A DNA stretch of 39,772 nucleotides, taken from contig NW_026971278.1 of the NCBI RefSeq assembly GCF_963678635.1, positions 1 through 39,772 on the forward strand, read 5' to 3'. Source of the stretch: Symsagittifera roscoffensis. Lineage: Eukaryota > Xenacoelomorpha > Acoela > Convolutidae. Below, one piece after another: positions 13,601 to 22,320 of the stretch (its first letter is position 1; each line of letters begins with the position of its first letter). The position numbers and the translations under genes were made by a program. Below the pieces are notes generated by a model. That model had not been told where the DNA came from. It saw nothing but the letters and a program-made list of their open reading frames with translations, and searched no databases.

Positions 13601-14698
13601 CAAGTAGAAGTTTGTAACATGAGCAAAAAAAGAGATCTTTTTCTTGTTATTATGTAAAGTGAACTGAACTGTTTACATCAATTCAGTCGAATCTAAAAAT
13701 GCTGCTTAGGTGTGCAAATATTACTACTCAACTTCTGGGTTTTCTCCAATAAATCTCTGGCCCAGAGAATTGAATTATTAGCCTTTTTGTTCCACCCTTT
13801 TGAAAAATGTGGAGAATTATTGTATTAGTTTTTTTTCTTTTTTGTTTTCCACGCAAAATGAGGTATCACAAATAAACATCCGAATGGGTTGAGCGATATC
13901 CTAAGCTGAAAGCCTTTTAGTCGGGATTTGAACGACACTAAAAAATTTTCAAAAAAATCTCAGTGTTGAGAAAAACTGATATAAAAATTTTGGTTTTTAT
14001 TTCAATTTTGAACGAATAAAGCGCGAGCGGGCAGGCTTACAGCAGCCTAGTTATCTTACTTTAAGCCCTGAAAACACAGTTTTAAGCAGGTAATATTAGT
14101 TTTTGGAGGTTTTTAGCGCCATTTTGAGAACCAACAACTTCTAAAAAACAACTCAAAAATTTTTTCCAAAAACAATGAAAAAATAAATTTTAAAACTTTA
14201 AATTTTTTGTAGTTTTTTAAAGACTCTGGTCGGAACATTCTGTGCTACTTGCACAATAACCGATTATTTTTGTTTCCATATATGAAATTAGTGAGATAAT
14301 TAGCATTTTTCAACCCGGGTGTACTCACTCAAATCTGGGGTCCAGAAAGTGTCTTTGGGCACCGCCAACATCCGGGTCCCATTATACTCAGCGGGATCCC
14401 ATTTTGCAGACGGAGAATTGTACCAATAATACACGAATAATTTCACCGTCATCAAACCATCTTTTTCATTCACGTCTACAATTTGGTAGATGTCAATTTT
14501 AACGGCGACTTGTCTGTATTTAAGGTCCAAAGGGGGCAAGCTTCTAGGGACTTTTTTGCGCAGTTTGTTCAGCAGTTTTTCCTGAACGTCGACTCCATTT
14601 TCAAGGTCATCCTCTTCAGTTGAAGTGACTTGGGCGGCGATAAGTGCGAATGAAATGGCGAAGAGTGTGAACAAAAGTAGGCAATTTATTCTCGCCAT
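4492..14698 (-). CDS. Cys-loop ligand-gated ion channel subunit, 7 exons, 454 aa (nicotinic/5-HT3-like, non-alpha)
   Basis: Joining 14698-14329, 11755-11555, 11095-10981, 8301-8198, 6769-6575, 5901-5729 and 4698-4492 gives one open frame of 1365 nt with GT-AG introns throughout. Residues 1-22 form a hydrophobic signal peptide. The extracellular domain carries W92 and W100-D-P, the W-T-P-D motif at 119-122, and the Cys-loop C160 to C174 (13 residues between, with FPYD). M1 (about 244-270) starts RRPLYYLV. M2 follows with G-E-K at 274-276, Leu at 9' (L285) and Glu at -1' and 20', the pattern of cation channels. M3 is about 305-329. M4 (about 423-450) has W423 and V-I-D-R-F. It should be one plasma-membrane subunit of a pentameric neurotransmitter-gated cation channel. 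Loop C lacks the vicinal cysteines of alpha subunits, and the loop B Trp is Ile182, so acetylcholine is not assured as ligand. The cytoplasmic loop is short (about 90 residues) and acidic. Length matches the family. The family assignment is firm; ligand and subtype are not known. Confidence 0.93.
4800..5385 (+). mobile_element. Repeat family C, copy C1 (intron 6)
   Basis: Begins AATGTTCCGACTG and ends ATGGTTGGAACAAAAT, inverted termini of about 9 bases. The interior matches copy C2 (7020-7572) in order: a GGTAAAAAGT/GTAAAAAGTT box, AATTAAACATAATCGGCAAC, CGGTTTTTCTTG, ATGTCGTTCGAGTCAAGACT and CACCTGATTTTGCGTGGAAA. It lies wholly inside receptor intron 6. No open frame of note, so it is non-autonomous. 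Confidence 0.7.
5729..5901 (-). CDS. Receptor exon 6: end of M3 and cytoplasmic loop
   Basis: Encodes the end of Val329 to Lys386. The acceptor is GTGTTTTAG before 5901 and the donor is AAG|GTACAT at 5728, phase 0. It reads V-S-I-H-N-W right after M3, then a hydrophilic cytoplasmic segment rich in Pro, Ser, Gly and Asn. The M3-M4 loop is poorly conserved in this family, so the call rests on splice signals, phase and the short M3 tail. Confidence 0.87.
6368..6595 (-). repeat. Threefold repeat (period about 103 bp) including the exon 5 donor
   Basis: The plus-strand string ACCCATAA recurs at about 6368, 6471 and 6574, each followed by related sequence with TTGTCG/TGTCGTC motifs. The copy at 6574 is the real exon 5 to intron 5 junction. 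Read on the minus strand, each unit starts ATTATGGGT (or GTTATGGGT), giving three donor-like sites: GTTGGT (used), GTGTGT and GTGAGT. Part of the unit matches family E termini. Confidence 0.7.
6575..6769 (-). CDS. Receptor exon 5: M2 pore helix and M3
   Basis: Encodes the remainder of Gly264 to the first base of Val329. The acceptor is CATTGCAG before 6769. The donor is ATGG|GTTGGT at 6574, a weak site but the only one giving the phase 1 that exon 6 needs. M2 reads E275 (-1'), K276 (0'), T282 (6'), L285 (9') and E296 (20'). The Glu ring positions predict cation selectivity. Gly at 2' and a Glu at 11' (E287) are unusual. The M2-M3 linker I-F-P-D-S-S-T-G-F-P-L is typical. Two more donor-like copies of the exon end lie downstream in the intron. 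Confidence 0.92.
7020..7572 (+). mobile_element. Repeat family C, copy C2 (intron 4)
   Basis: Begins GGTTACTGTGCAAATAGC then GCAAAATGTTCCGACC, and ends CCAACGGTCGGAACAA. The outer GGTTA-TGTGCAA-TAGC tag also occurs, inverted, at the end of copy C3 (14229-14262), so the tag is part of the element. The interior matches C1. It is wholly within receptor intron 4. Confidence 0.72.
8198..8301 (-). CDS. Receptor exon 4: pre-M1 and M1
   Basis: Encodes the last base of Lys229 to the first base of Gly264. The acceptor is TTTGTTTAG before 8301 and the donor is CAG|GTAGAT at 8197. The exon carries N-Y-T (sequon at 231-233), then F-I-R-V-T-V-D-L and the R-R-P-L-Y-Y-L signature at the start of M1, with the M1 proline at residue 255. 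Phase 2 in and phase 1 out match the neighbouring exons exactly. Confidence 0.92.
8510..8845 (+). mobile_element. Repeat family B, copy B1: MITE with CAGGGGCGGAT ends (intron 3)
   Basis: Left end CAGGGGCGGATCTAGG and right end TAAATCCGCCCCTG are inverted repeats. Flanking octamers AAATTAAC and AATATAAC agree at 6 of 8 positions, which fits an aged 8-bp target duplication as made by hAT-type transposases. The interior carries three homopolymer blocks (G at 8536-8547, C at 8647-8663, C at 8808-8822) and AAAGGGGGACCCTTTGGGT. There is no transposase. It lies just inside intron 3, about 210 bases upstream of receptor exon 4. Confidence 0.8.
8846..10700. other. Remainder of receptor intron 3, left part
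   Basis: No exon is seen. A hairpin with stem CAGTGCAT/ATGCACTG lies near 9012-9033. The segment around 9350-9545 holds fragments of family C (GATTCACGACTGAAAGAGCC and a terminal GGTCGGAACAA). The rest is A+T-rich without recognised structure. Confidence 0.45.
10739..10857. repeat. TGGGACGAAATCTGT motif cluster (intron 3)
   Basis: One inverted copy (ACAGATTTCGTCCCA, from 10739) is followed by three direct copies at about 10787, 10815 (one mismatch) and 10842. The motif is about 15 bases and the spacing irregular (about 27 bases between direct copies). Shortly after, TGTCGTCTTATTTGCC at 10914-10929 is a family E terminus, so the cluster may be the interior of a related element. Confidence 0.6.
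10981..11095 (-). CDS. Receptor exon 3: loop F to loop C
   Basis: Encodes residues 192-228 plus the ends of the flanking split codons. The acceptor is TATTTCAG before 11095 and the donor is AA|GTCAGTAT at 10980, phase 2. It contains Q-W-E-L-L, the conserved W-x-L segment that precedes loop C in this family, and then a loop C with Pro, Val and Tyr but no Cys-Cys pair. It is too short to appear as an obvious open frame. I placed it by its splice sites and by the matching phases on both sides. Confidence 0.88.
11138..11200. repeat. Short repeat shared by introns 2 and 1
   Basis: GACGAGCTTATTGGCATGTG, CGATTAGCATG and CATGTA appear in the same order in intron 1 at about 12014-12056. The rest of the 459-base intron 2 is A+T-rich, with a CCCCCCCTCTCCCCCC tract near 11511-11526. 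Confidence 0.5.
11555..11755 (-). CDS. Receptor exon 2: Cys-loop exon
   Basis: Encodes the second part of codon 124 to the first base of codon 191. The acceptor is TTTTTTCAG before 11755 and the donor is A|GTAAGTAC at 11554. It holds both Cys-loop cysteines, C160 and C174, enclosing D-F-T-V-T-Y-F-P-Y-D-K-Q-E. The distance from W-T-P-D to the first cysteine fits 5-HT3-type receptors, so no exon is missing between exons 1 and 2. The loop B position reads I-T-H-D-G instead of the W-T-Y-D-G type. Confidence 0.93.
12001..12310. repeat. Possible small element with ATTAGGGACG boundaries (intron 1)
   Basis: CATTAGGGACG occurs near 12002 and again near 12297 in direct orientation. CGATTAGCATG near 12038 has an inverted partner, GTGCTAATCG, near 12268. 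The left part repeats the sequence seen in intron 2. This arrangement suggests a small decayed element, but the ends are not certain. Confidence 0.35.
12806..12830 (+). repeat. Poly-G tract in intron 1
   Basis: Twenty-five bases that are all G except for one A at 12811. G or C runs of this kind in the window often lie inside family B elements, so this may mark a decayed family B copy. Such runs are also prone to sequencing length errors. Confidence 0.6.
13060..13455 (-). mobile_element. Degenerate family C and B fragments (intron 1)
   Basis: TTCCACGCAAAACTAGGTGTCA at about 13096 and TTTTAGCCGTGATTAAAAC at about 13165 match the inverted family C order seen at 13847 and 13917. At 13400-13440 the block ACCAAAGAAGGACCCTTTGG resembles the AAAGGGGGACCCTTTGGGT core of family B. 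Boundaries are approximate and there is no coding capacity. Confidence 0.4.
13785..14262 (-). mobile_element. Repeat family C, copy C3 (intron 1, inverted)
   Basis: Starts TTTTTGTTCCACCC and ends GGTCGGAACATTCTGTGC followed by ACTTGCACAATAACC. The interior includes CCACGCAAAATGAGGTATCA and TTTTAGTCGGGATTTGAACGAC, the reverse complements of boxes in C1 and C2. It lies in receptor intron 1, ending about 70 bases from exon 1. Confidence 0.65.
14329..14698 (-). CDS. Receptor exon 1: signal peptide to loop A
   Basis: Encodes residues 1-123 plus the first base of codon 124. The ATG at 14698 is chosen because it opens a classic signal peptide (MARINC, then a Leu/Phe/Ala-rich core) directly before the acidic mature N terminus. 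The exon runs to the W-T-P-D loop A motif. The 5' splice site is A|GTGAGTAC (intron begins at 14328), phase 1. An N-G-T glycosylation sequon lies at residues 106-108. In the homologous position of vertebrate receptors this stretch is often split by several introns; here it is one exon. Confidence 0.92.
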
Positions 14699-15838
14699 AA
14701 TTTATCTCGAATATCGACTTTGTGAAGAAAAATGTGTACAAATACAAATCTGTAGTTTTTGAATTCAATATCAAACAACCTAAATTGTGGACCTGCCGGT
14801 TGATAATTAAAATGTAGATTGTAGACCTTCGAAATAGTTGTTGATTGTTTGAGATTATATGTTGTGCTATTGTAGAGGAAATTAAAATACTTTTTGTAAG
14901 TCAATCTGGTGCAGAAAACGAAAGGGTAAATATATCGTATTTTTGGAGATAAACAAAGATATAATCTGTGATATTATACTCTCGAAATTCTTTTGAGTTT
15001 TGTTTTGCTAACGAATGAGTATAAATGATTGATTATAAAATCGACAAGATAAAAACGGATTTCGAGAGCTGAGGTTTCGATCAAAGTTTCTGACGATGTT
15101 GAGATCTGATCTGAAGAGTTGCAGTCCCGAAATTTGTTGAAATTTTTCCAGTTGATGGTTACGATAATTTTTGATTAAGTCAAACTATCCAAAAATTTAA
15201 AAAATTTTTGAGCCCAGTCAAAGTATGCTTATTGAAACGCAAAATGTCTGTCAACGCGAGCGTAATTCCTGTTGTTTCAGATTTGCTCAGTTTGACTTCG
15301 TACACTCTGTTACACCTGTAATTAGACAAACAAGGATTAAAGCTAATCGTTTATTTAAATAACTCAGCTAAAGCCAAGATAATCGAAACTGAGTCCACAA
15401 TCGCAAATTAACTGGAATGAATATGCCAGATGAAATATAGATGACACAAATTTAAAAAAAAACCGAAGGTTTAGTTTGTAATTTATATAAATATGAACGT
15501 TTTTTTTCTCGAAGCAGTTAAAAACTCCCAGAACAGGATCGAACATATAGCCAAAAATTGGAAATATTTCAGCAAAATTTAAAAAAACGATCTAGCTTCA
15601 ATAAAAAGTTCAAACAACTTTGAATGACAATAAACTTGAGTTATATTTTTGAGACGTTATTGTAAAATGAGCTTTAATGTTGTGTTTGCTTTCCTATTCG
15701 CCAAAAATTCTTTCCCGCCATCTAAAATTGTTACGTTTCATAAAATACGCAAAAATTTTTTCCCTCCATGGAGCCGTTTATTAGCATTTCGCTGGGAAAT
15801 AGTATGTCTTTACGGTTAGATAAAAAAAGTGGTTGTCC
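14699..15838. other. Upstream flank of the receptor gene
   Basis: Holds the receptor's 5' untranslated region and promoter if transcription starts nearby. I see no TATA box in a convincing position; a TATATAAAT on the minus strand near 15480 is about 780 bases upstream and may be chance. No other gene is seen. Confidence 0.35.
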
Positions 15839-16030
15839 GGCAAATAAGACGACAGCTGTTAAGACGACAACCACTTACGATGAGATTTTAAGACGACGTT
15901 ACACACAAAAGCATTACACACAGTTTCTGAAATAAATAATTCCTTAAATTCAAACAGATCTTTTTATGTCTTAAATCAAATTTGTCGTCTTATTGTCATG
16001 TCGTTTTAATATCTTGTCGTCTTATTTACC
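15839..16030. mobile_element. Repeat family E: 192-bp MITE with AAATAAGACGACA ends
   Basis: Left end GGCAAATAAGACGACA and right end TGTCGTCTTATTTACC are inverted repeats with one mismatch over 16 bases. Sub-terminal GACGACA motifs recur on both sides (TTAAGACGACAACC; TGTCATGTCGT). No open frame. Termini of the same type occur at 6371-6427 and 10914-10929, and a weaker one at about 36553-36580. Confidence 0.72.
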
Positions 16031-16466
16031 TTGCACCAAAAAATGTTCACTGTGGAACGCGTGAATGAACATCTAGTGCAAATGAACATTCACCGTATTT
16101 CAGTATTTTACCATCAGACGCGTAACGTTTCCTCTTCTTTGCCCAACTGAACAAAAAAGGAATTAAAAAAGGATGAAAGCAGAACCCGTGTATTTCCTTT
16201 TTTGAATATTTTTTTTATTTTACCCTGCAGATGAGAAATAAAAATTGTGCGACTTACTCGTAAAATAGGAGGCTATAATTATAGCCGAACGGACCGAATA
16301 GCCGAAACCAGTCAGCCAGTTTGGATGATATATTTTTCGGGTTTTCACTTATTCGAGCACAAGATATTCCCTGATAAAACCGGAAGCGTTCAAAAGTGCC
16401 TAAGTACAACAGTGCCGAAACTGAAAATGTGTTCAACAGTGCCGAAAATTGAGGATGTTTGAAAAG

Positions 16467-16596
16467 TTTGGATCTCATTAACTATATACCCCTCGGGTAC
16501 CTAGAAATAATTCAACGGGCAAGCATATGAGAATTTAGTACCTAGTAACGAATCTCCCCCTTTTGCAAAAGGGGGATATAGTTAAAGAGATCCAAA
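16467..16596. mobile_element. Repeat family D, copy D1: 130-bp MITE
   Basis: Left end TTTGGATCTCATTAACTATA and the reverse complement of the right end differ by one base over 20. The interior has a perfect 20-bp palindrome CCCCCTTTTGCAAAAGGGGG at 16556-16575 and CCTCGGGTACCTAG. It has no coding capacity. Three further copies and two fragments are in the window. Confidence 0.78.
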
Positions 16597-17298
16597 ATTT
16601 TGAGTTCTGTGTGCGAATTGCTGACGACTTGACGTTTGTTGACGTAAAAACAAACCGTGGAATTTCCAAGTGAAAAAGGCATTAGACGAAATCGGAAATT
16701 TAAGTGATAAAATGGAGCTACGATTGGAAGTGGTATTTATGGTCAGTGAATGTCAATCTTTAGTGCCGTTTTATAACCAGAAGGAGCCCACACAGCAGAA
16801 GAACCGATTGCCCGAAAAATTTTTAAGTCATTTATAACAAAGTTATGTAATAACAGAAAGGAAAGGATAACAAACGATTCAGTTCAAATTTTGGACATCT
16901 TTAGGGCTTTTGATCTATTGGAGTTTTCGGTTTATGAGAACAATGATTAATTTTCCGTTCATAATCCATCGGCTAAGGGAACAGCCCCCTTTTTTTAGTA
17001 AAAACTTCCAGAAAAGTGTGAAGAACCATCATTTTTTAAAACCAAAAGCGTTCATGCGCAATAAAAGGTTACTAGTTCAATTGAATTATTCAAGATTGTG
17101 CAATTTATGTCCGAGAAAAAAGATAAGTTGAAAAATAAATTACGCGAACTGATAAATTTCACCACCAAAAAGCATTTTAAGTTACAGAAAAAAGATAAGC
17201 TTGATTATTCAAAAATGAGCCTAGAACAAAGTACCAATAGAAAAAGCAAAGAACAATTTTAATCTATTCACTTTTGAAAAATTATCATCTAAAGTTAA
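16597..17298. other. Gene-free spacer between two family D copies
   Basis: I see no gene and no repeat shared with other parts of the window. It may be genomic DNA between two insertions, or the interior of a larger element that uses both D copies as ends. Confidence 0.35.
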
Positions 17299-17452
17299 CG
17301 GATTTCTTTTAACTATTTCCCCCCTTTTGCAAAAGGGGGATATTCGTTACTGGGTATGAAATTCGCTTATGCTTAACGGTTGAATTATTTCATTATAGGA
17401 GTGGCAATTCGTTACTAGATACAAAAGGGGGGATGGTTAAAGAGATCCAAAA
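17299..17452. mobile_element. Repeat family D, copy D2
   Basis: Left GGATTTCTTTTAACTATTTC and right TGGTTAAAGAGATCCAAA are the D termini. The palindrome CCCCTTTTGCAAAAGGGG lies next to the left end, and a CAATTCGTTACTAGATAC box also matches D1. A half copy (GGGGGAATAGTTAACAAGATC) lies at about 17594-17616. Confidence 0.68.
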
Positions 17453-19037
17453 CAACCAACCTTTGTAAATAAATAATAGCGAAAACAAAAAACATAACGT
17501 CAAATAATGCAAACGAAATAAAAAAAAATATTTTTTGTCTACTCAAAAGCCTATCTTCGATTCTAAATTCGGTTCTTTACAAGATACATAGGGGTGGGGG
17601 AATAGTTAACAAGATCAAAAGCTCATAATTTTTTTATTTCTTACCTGTATAAGTGTTTATAAACTTGAATGTAATGCAAAAAGAGTGCAAAAAATTCGAC
17701 AGTCGAAAACGGTTTTAACTACTGATTCATACAAACTATTTGTTTTTATATAAGCTATTTGTTTTTTTTTTATTTTCACATAAATGACAACGAAAGTAGA
17801 CAATTTTATTTAATACCACGTTTGGTTGAATAAATTCGCGTTCAGCGGTTGTTTCGTTTGTTTTTCTGCTTGATTTTATAATTCTTTTGTTTGAAAAAGC
17901 AGGCGCGCGTTCAACAGACTGCTAATATAAAAACGCTCTGAGAGCACTTTTTTCAATCGATTAATTTATCTTCTTAAAATTAAATGGTGCTTTTGAAGTC
18001 CCCTTTTCAATTCAGCCAGAGATTCCCTACGGCTACTAAAATGAACCAGAATTGTACCGTAATTGTCTTTGTGCGCAATAAATTTTTCGACTGAATTTGT
18101 ATTTGAAAAAAAAATGGTTGATTCGAAACGTTTAACCAAATTTACATGCTGAAAAGCCGTTGGTGGGTGGGGGGGGGGGGGGGAGGATGCTAATTTGGTT
18201 TTGAGTTCGAATATTCATTTTTTTGGTTTAACAGAGAACAAAAATGAAAAAAATCTTGAACGTAATTGGATTTGCAGCACTAATCAAGTTTAAATGATTT
18301 TTTCAAACCGGCGAAGCAAATAAAGTTTTGAGATTTTAGAGAGAAAACATAAGCAACTATCACAGTTTTGTATGGTAATACAAAACTCATTTAACCATAA
18401 CATCAGTTGGAGCCACCATCTGCAGCAAGCAAGTTGTTTGGTGATCAAAAACAATCGAGTTGAAATCAATTGAACGTACATTAATTGTGTTTGTGTTTAA
18501 ACTGCAAAAATTGAACTACCAACATACTTACCAAATTATGCATTATAAAGCAAGAATGATTAAAAATTGCCAAGTTCGAGCTTGTCATGAGCTGTACAGC
18601 ACACCCCTGAATACCATTCTCAAAAATAGTTTTTTTTGTTCTATTTTATTAAATCTTTTTCACTGGACAAATGCATTTTGAGCCTCCAAAGGAATTCAGA
18701 AAAACATGTCAGACAAATTAATAGCACCAATTAGCCCATTTCAAGGTTTTAAAATCGTTCTGAAAAAATTTTGAAGTCAAAATCTCCACTTAAATTTGCG
18801 CTACCTTGCTGTTTCTCTTAATTGAAATCTTTTTAACCAGAGCCGGACCTGGAATTTCAACGCAAATCGAAGCGCTTCTTTTTGAAAAAAAAATTAGCAA
18901 AACTTTAAACAAATGGAAAGTATTTTTAAGTGAACAAAAAATCATAACAAGAAAAAGCCGCAAACGTCTCCGAATCTGTTCTTTAAGTTAAAAAAATGGA
19001 TACAAATTATGATTAAACTAGAAAAAAAATCCGTTTT
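17453..19037. other. Gene-free sequence
   Basis: No exon-like sequence is seen. A 15-base G run sits at 18169-18183. Short open frames here have no recognisable domain. The segment around 17820-17950 is slightly less A+T-rich but carries no coding signal I can support. Confidence 0.4.
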
Positions 19038-19569
19038 TGTTCCGACTTTCGATACGAAAGTAACGGAATATTTGTGCTCGGGGTGGGTTTTTTTTTCTTC
19101 AGACAAATTTCGACTTTTTAACTAGCCATTTTTGAAGGAATTTTTTATATCATTCGAAAGATATTGTTGTCCTGAGCTCAAATTTGAAAAGATATTTCAC
19201 CTGTGATCATTTTTCGTAAAGTTATGGGGGTTTAAAGATTGCCATTTTGGCCAATTTGGGACAATTAACGCGCGATATATTTCGCGCTATTAACGCGTAA
19301 GCGGAGAGTTAATCCGTCTTAGAAATCGTTCCAAATTGGTTAAAAGAAGCTTATTTGCCATAATTTATTTGTTACAAGTAGCGAAAACTATCCTTTTGTA
19401 CTTTATATGGCGTGTGGGGGGATGGTTTTTATAAAAAAAAATTCAAATTTTTGAAAAAAAAATTTTCATTTTGTTTTGTTATTTTTAATTTTTTAATGTT
19501 ATTACTGCTCCATAAACCTTAATAGGCAGTTGGAACTTTCAGGGCTTCGCCCTGATATGAGCAGTCTTG
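19038..19569 (+). mobile_element. Repeat family A, copy A2
   Basis: 532 bases, closely matching A3 (29852-30391). The left end TGTTCCGACTTTCGATACG includes a perfect hairpin, ACTTTCG-ATA-CGAAAGT. The right end has the hairpin CAGGGC-TTC-GCCCTG followed by ATATGAGCAGTCTTG. Interior landmarks are GTGCTCGGGGTGGGTTTTT, ATTAACGCGTAAGCGGAGAG and GGCGTGTGGGGGGATGG. No protein is encoded. Confidence 0.82.
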
Positions 19570-22320
19570 TTAATCTTTGTCATTCCCATCCTCAGCAGGA
19601 TTTTGCAGTGCACGCCAGTAACTTATAAAACGAGCAGTTACGACAGAATCTTGGCTGCAGCGGTGTGTACTATAGTGGTGTGTACACCTGGCTGGGACCA
19701 TACAGATCAAGTGATCGATCCGATCCCCCAAGAAACCAGGTTTTTGTAAAAATGGTCTGAATTAAACAAAATCACCGAGCATAGGTTCCTCTTTTTCCTC
19801 GAAAGTCGCAGCAATAATGATTTGATAAATCTTATAGACGTATATGAAATAATTACGATTGCTTGGTTTGCCTCAACGAATTTCCAGCAAATTTGTAGCG
19901 CGGCTGAATAATTTGCCAGGTATAAATAGTTTGCGGTACACTTTAAGAAGCAACGAACTTTTGGGCGAGCTGTTTTGTAAGACTCGTAGGAAACGTTATG
20001 CACGATGAGTATAATGTTCCCGCCTTTTTAAAACTAAACAATTTAACGTCATTAAGTTTCAAACCTACTTTTTGTTACCTTAACAATTTAAAACTACTAC
20101 ATTTTAAAATCCTTTCTATAACTTAACTCCGTTTTAATCAAAAATGAAAAGGAAATTTACTTCATAACGGACTTCGTCAAAAATCATAGAGTAAAGCAAA
20201 AAAGTGTTTCACAATATAAAGCCAGATAATTTCGCGTTGCTCAATTTGCATAAAATTTGAACAAAAGCGACCTTGCCAATAATTCGGAATGTTAAATTGA
20301 TGCAAACCAAAAACAAGCAATTTTCACGAAATGTCCGAAACATTCACTGAACTGAAAGTTCTTTGACTGAATAGGGCGTGATTTTCCAGACAATTACGGT
20401 TTTAACAGGAAAAAAAGTTACATTAATGCCAAAAATCAAAAAATACTAAAAAACTTAAAAAAGGGTTCCATTTACGATGAAAAGCTAAAAATCATCAATT
20501 TTGGAATAATTATTGAGCTTCAAGCTATAATTAGCTTGCGTAGTTCAGCTTTTTTTGAAGTTTGATTTGTTGGCGCGGCAAAGATAAAAGGTCTCAAGCC
20601 CCTAGTCACAACCTAGCATAGCAAAAAGGGGCGATTGTACTGGGATTGAATTTCTAGTATATGAATCAAAGTTTGCGTTTAACTCATTTTTTGAGAGTTT
20701 ACAAAGAATTGTCTCTTCAAAAAAAATCTGACCAAAGCTTAGGTAAGATTTGAGTTCGAATTTCAAAATGAAAAGAAACCAAACAAAAATAAAACAAAAA
20801 TTACACTGGCTTACCACCCACTAGATAAGGTTCTGAAAAATCTCAAATTTGATTCGTCTTCGCCGACAGAAAAAAAATATTTTTAACTTTTTCATTTGAA
20901 ACGCTTTACTTTTTCTTCTTTGTTAACTTATGGCCACTCGATGCGTCAGTTGTTAAGTTTTTTGTGAGACGGCGTTTCGTTCCAAGCTGTCCATTACCTT
21001 GAAAGTATTTGAGTGTCGCATACATTCTGAATTTCTTGCGCAATCAAATCATAGGACCCGCCAATATTTTTTTTCGAATTTAATTCATTTGCGACACAAT
21101 TTATTGATTTTTCTCTTGTTACTACGTGATAAAAGAAGAAACAACCCGATAATTGCGCTCCGCGGAATTTTTTTATTGAAATGACTCAATAGGAGCTTGC
21201 TTAAACTCTAACAGAACTTTTGCAGGCTGGCATTTTTGTCTGAAATCAAACAAAGATTGCAATTACCTAAAGTAGAATTTTTTGCAATTGTTTGGAAGGA
21301 AGTGGTATGAGTAAAATGGTGCAATGCTATATCTTTAGATGAAAAGAATATAGCAAATAGAAGACTTAAGAGTATTTTTAAAGGTTTCGTTGGCTAACTG
21401 GGAGAATATTTTTCCAAGTGTCTCAGTTTTGTTGGATCACCACACGAAATTGCTCTCTCATGATGATTTTATTCACTGTCATACTGGACACAGTTTTCAG
21501 AAATCTCAAATCAGTTTACTTTTAGATAGGAGGGAAAACTCAGTGGTTAAATCATTTGCTACTGGTAAGACCTCACTCGGTGTAAAATTTTAGTTGAGCT
21601 TTTTTGAATGCTTGATGACTTTTCGACCATCTGATTTTGCCGCTGAAATGACATGAGTGTTCTCTCCACGCGTCACGAGCAATTCGTTATTTATGTGATA
21701 ACAGATGATCGAACTTGAAATAATTTTCGTGACCCGATGCTAAAAGACTTGGTTTAGTTTTATTTGAAGCTGTGAACTGGAAATAGCTAATTGAAAAAAA
21801 AGACAATTTTGTCCAAATGTTTGTCCATAATTGAAAAAAAAATACAAATTTTTCAACTTGATGCGCTAATTGCAGGATTAAATTTGGTGTGATTGGAGTT
21901 AGAATAAGGAGTTCATGCAGCCTTAGTTTTGTTGTTAGATGATAAATGGAGTTCAATTGATGTGGATTTAAAATGTTTGGTAGTGAATTGTTTCTTATTA
22001 GAATTAAGAAAACCGAGTATAGTGGAAACACGAACAGTAATCATCCACACACTCAGCTGATATGCTTTTGGGTACTGCTTAGAACAAAAAAAATCGCGAG
22101 CTCATATTTCTTTCTTTTACTTTGCAAATCGAAAAAATAAATTAGCATTTTGTAGAGACTAAGCTGCATGCTACCAACTAATTTGCTTCAATTCAATTTG
22201 AAATGTTCATATAAACGCAATTCAACTCAATACTTAGTTTTTAGATACAAAAAAAAGTTTCAGCAGCAACGTTTTTTTAAAATTTTTTCCAAATCTTATT
22301 CACCAACACAAGTGTATAAT
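19570..22320. other. Gene-free sequence
   Basis: No coding exon recognised. A less A+T-rich patch at about 19590-19740 (with TGTGTACTATAGTGG/TGTGTACAC) has an open frame, but no domain I know and no matching exon nearby. The remainder is A+T-rich and shares no repeats that I could see. Confidence 0.4.

Noticed and set aside
13382-13657. 91-codon plus-strand open frame with many Lys/Arg
   Set aside because: It lies in receptor intron 1, overlaps family B-like repeat sequence and has no recognisable domain.
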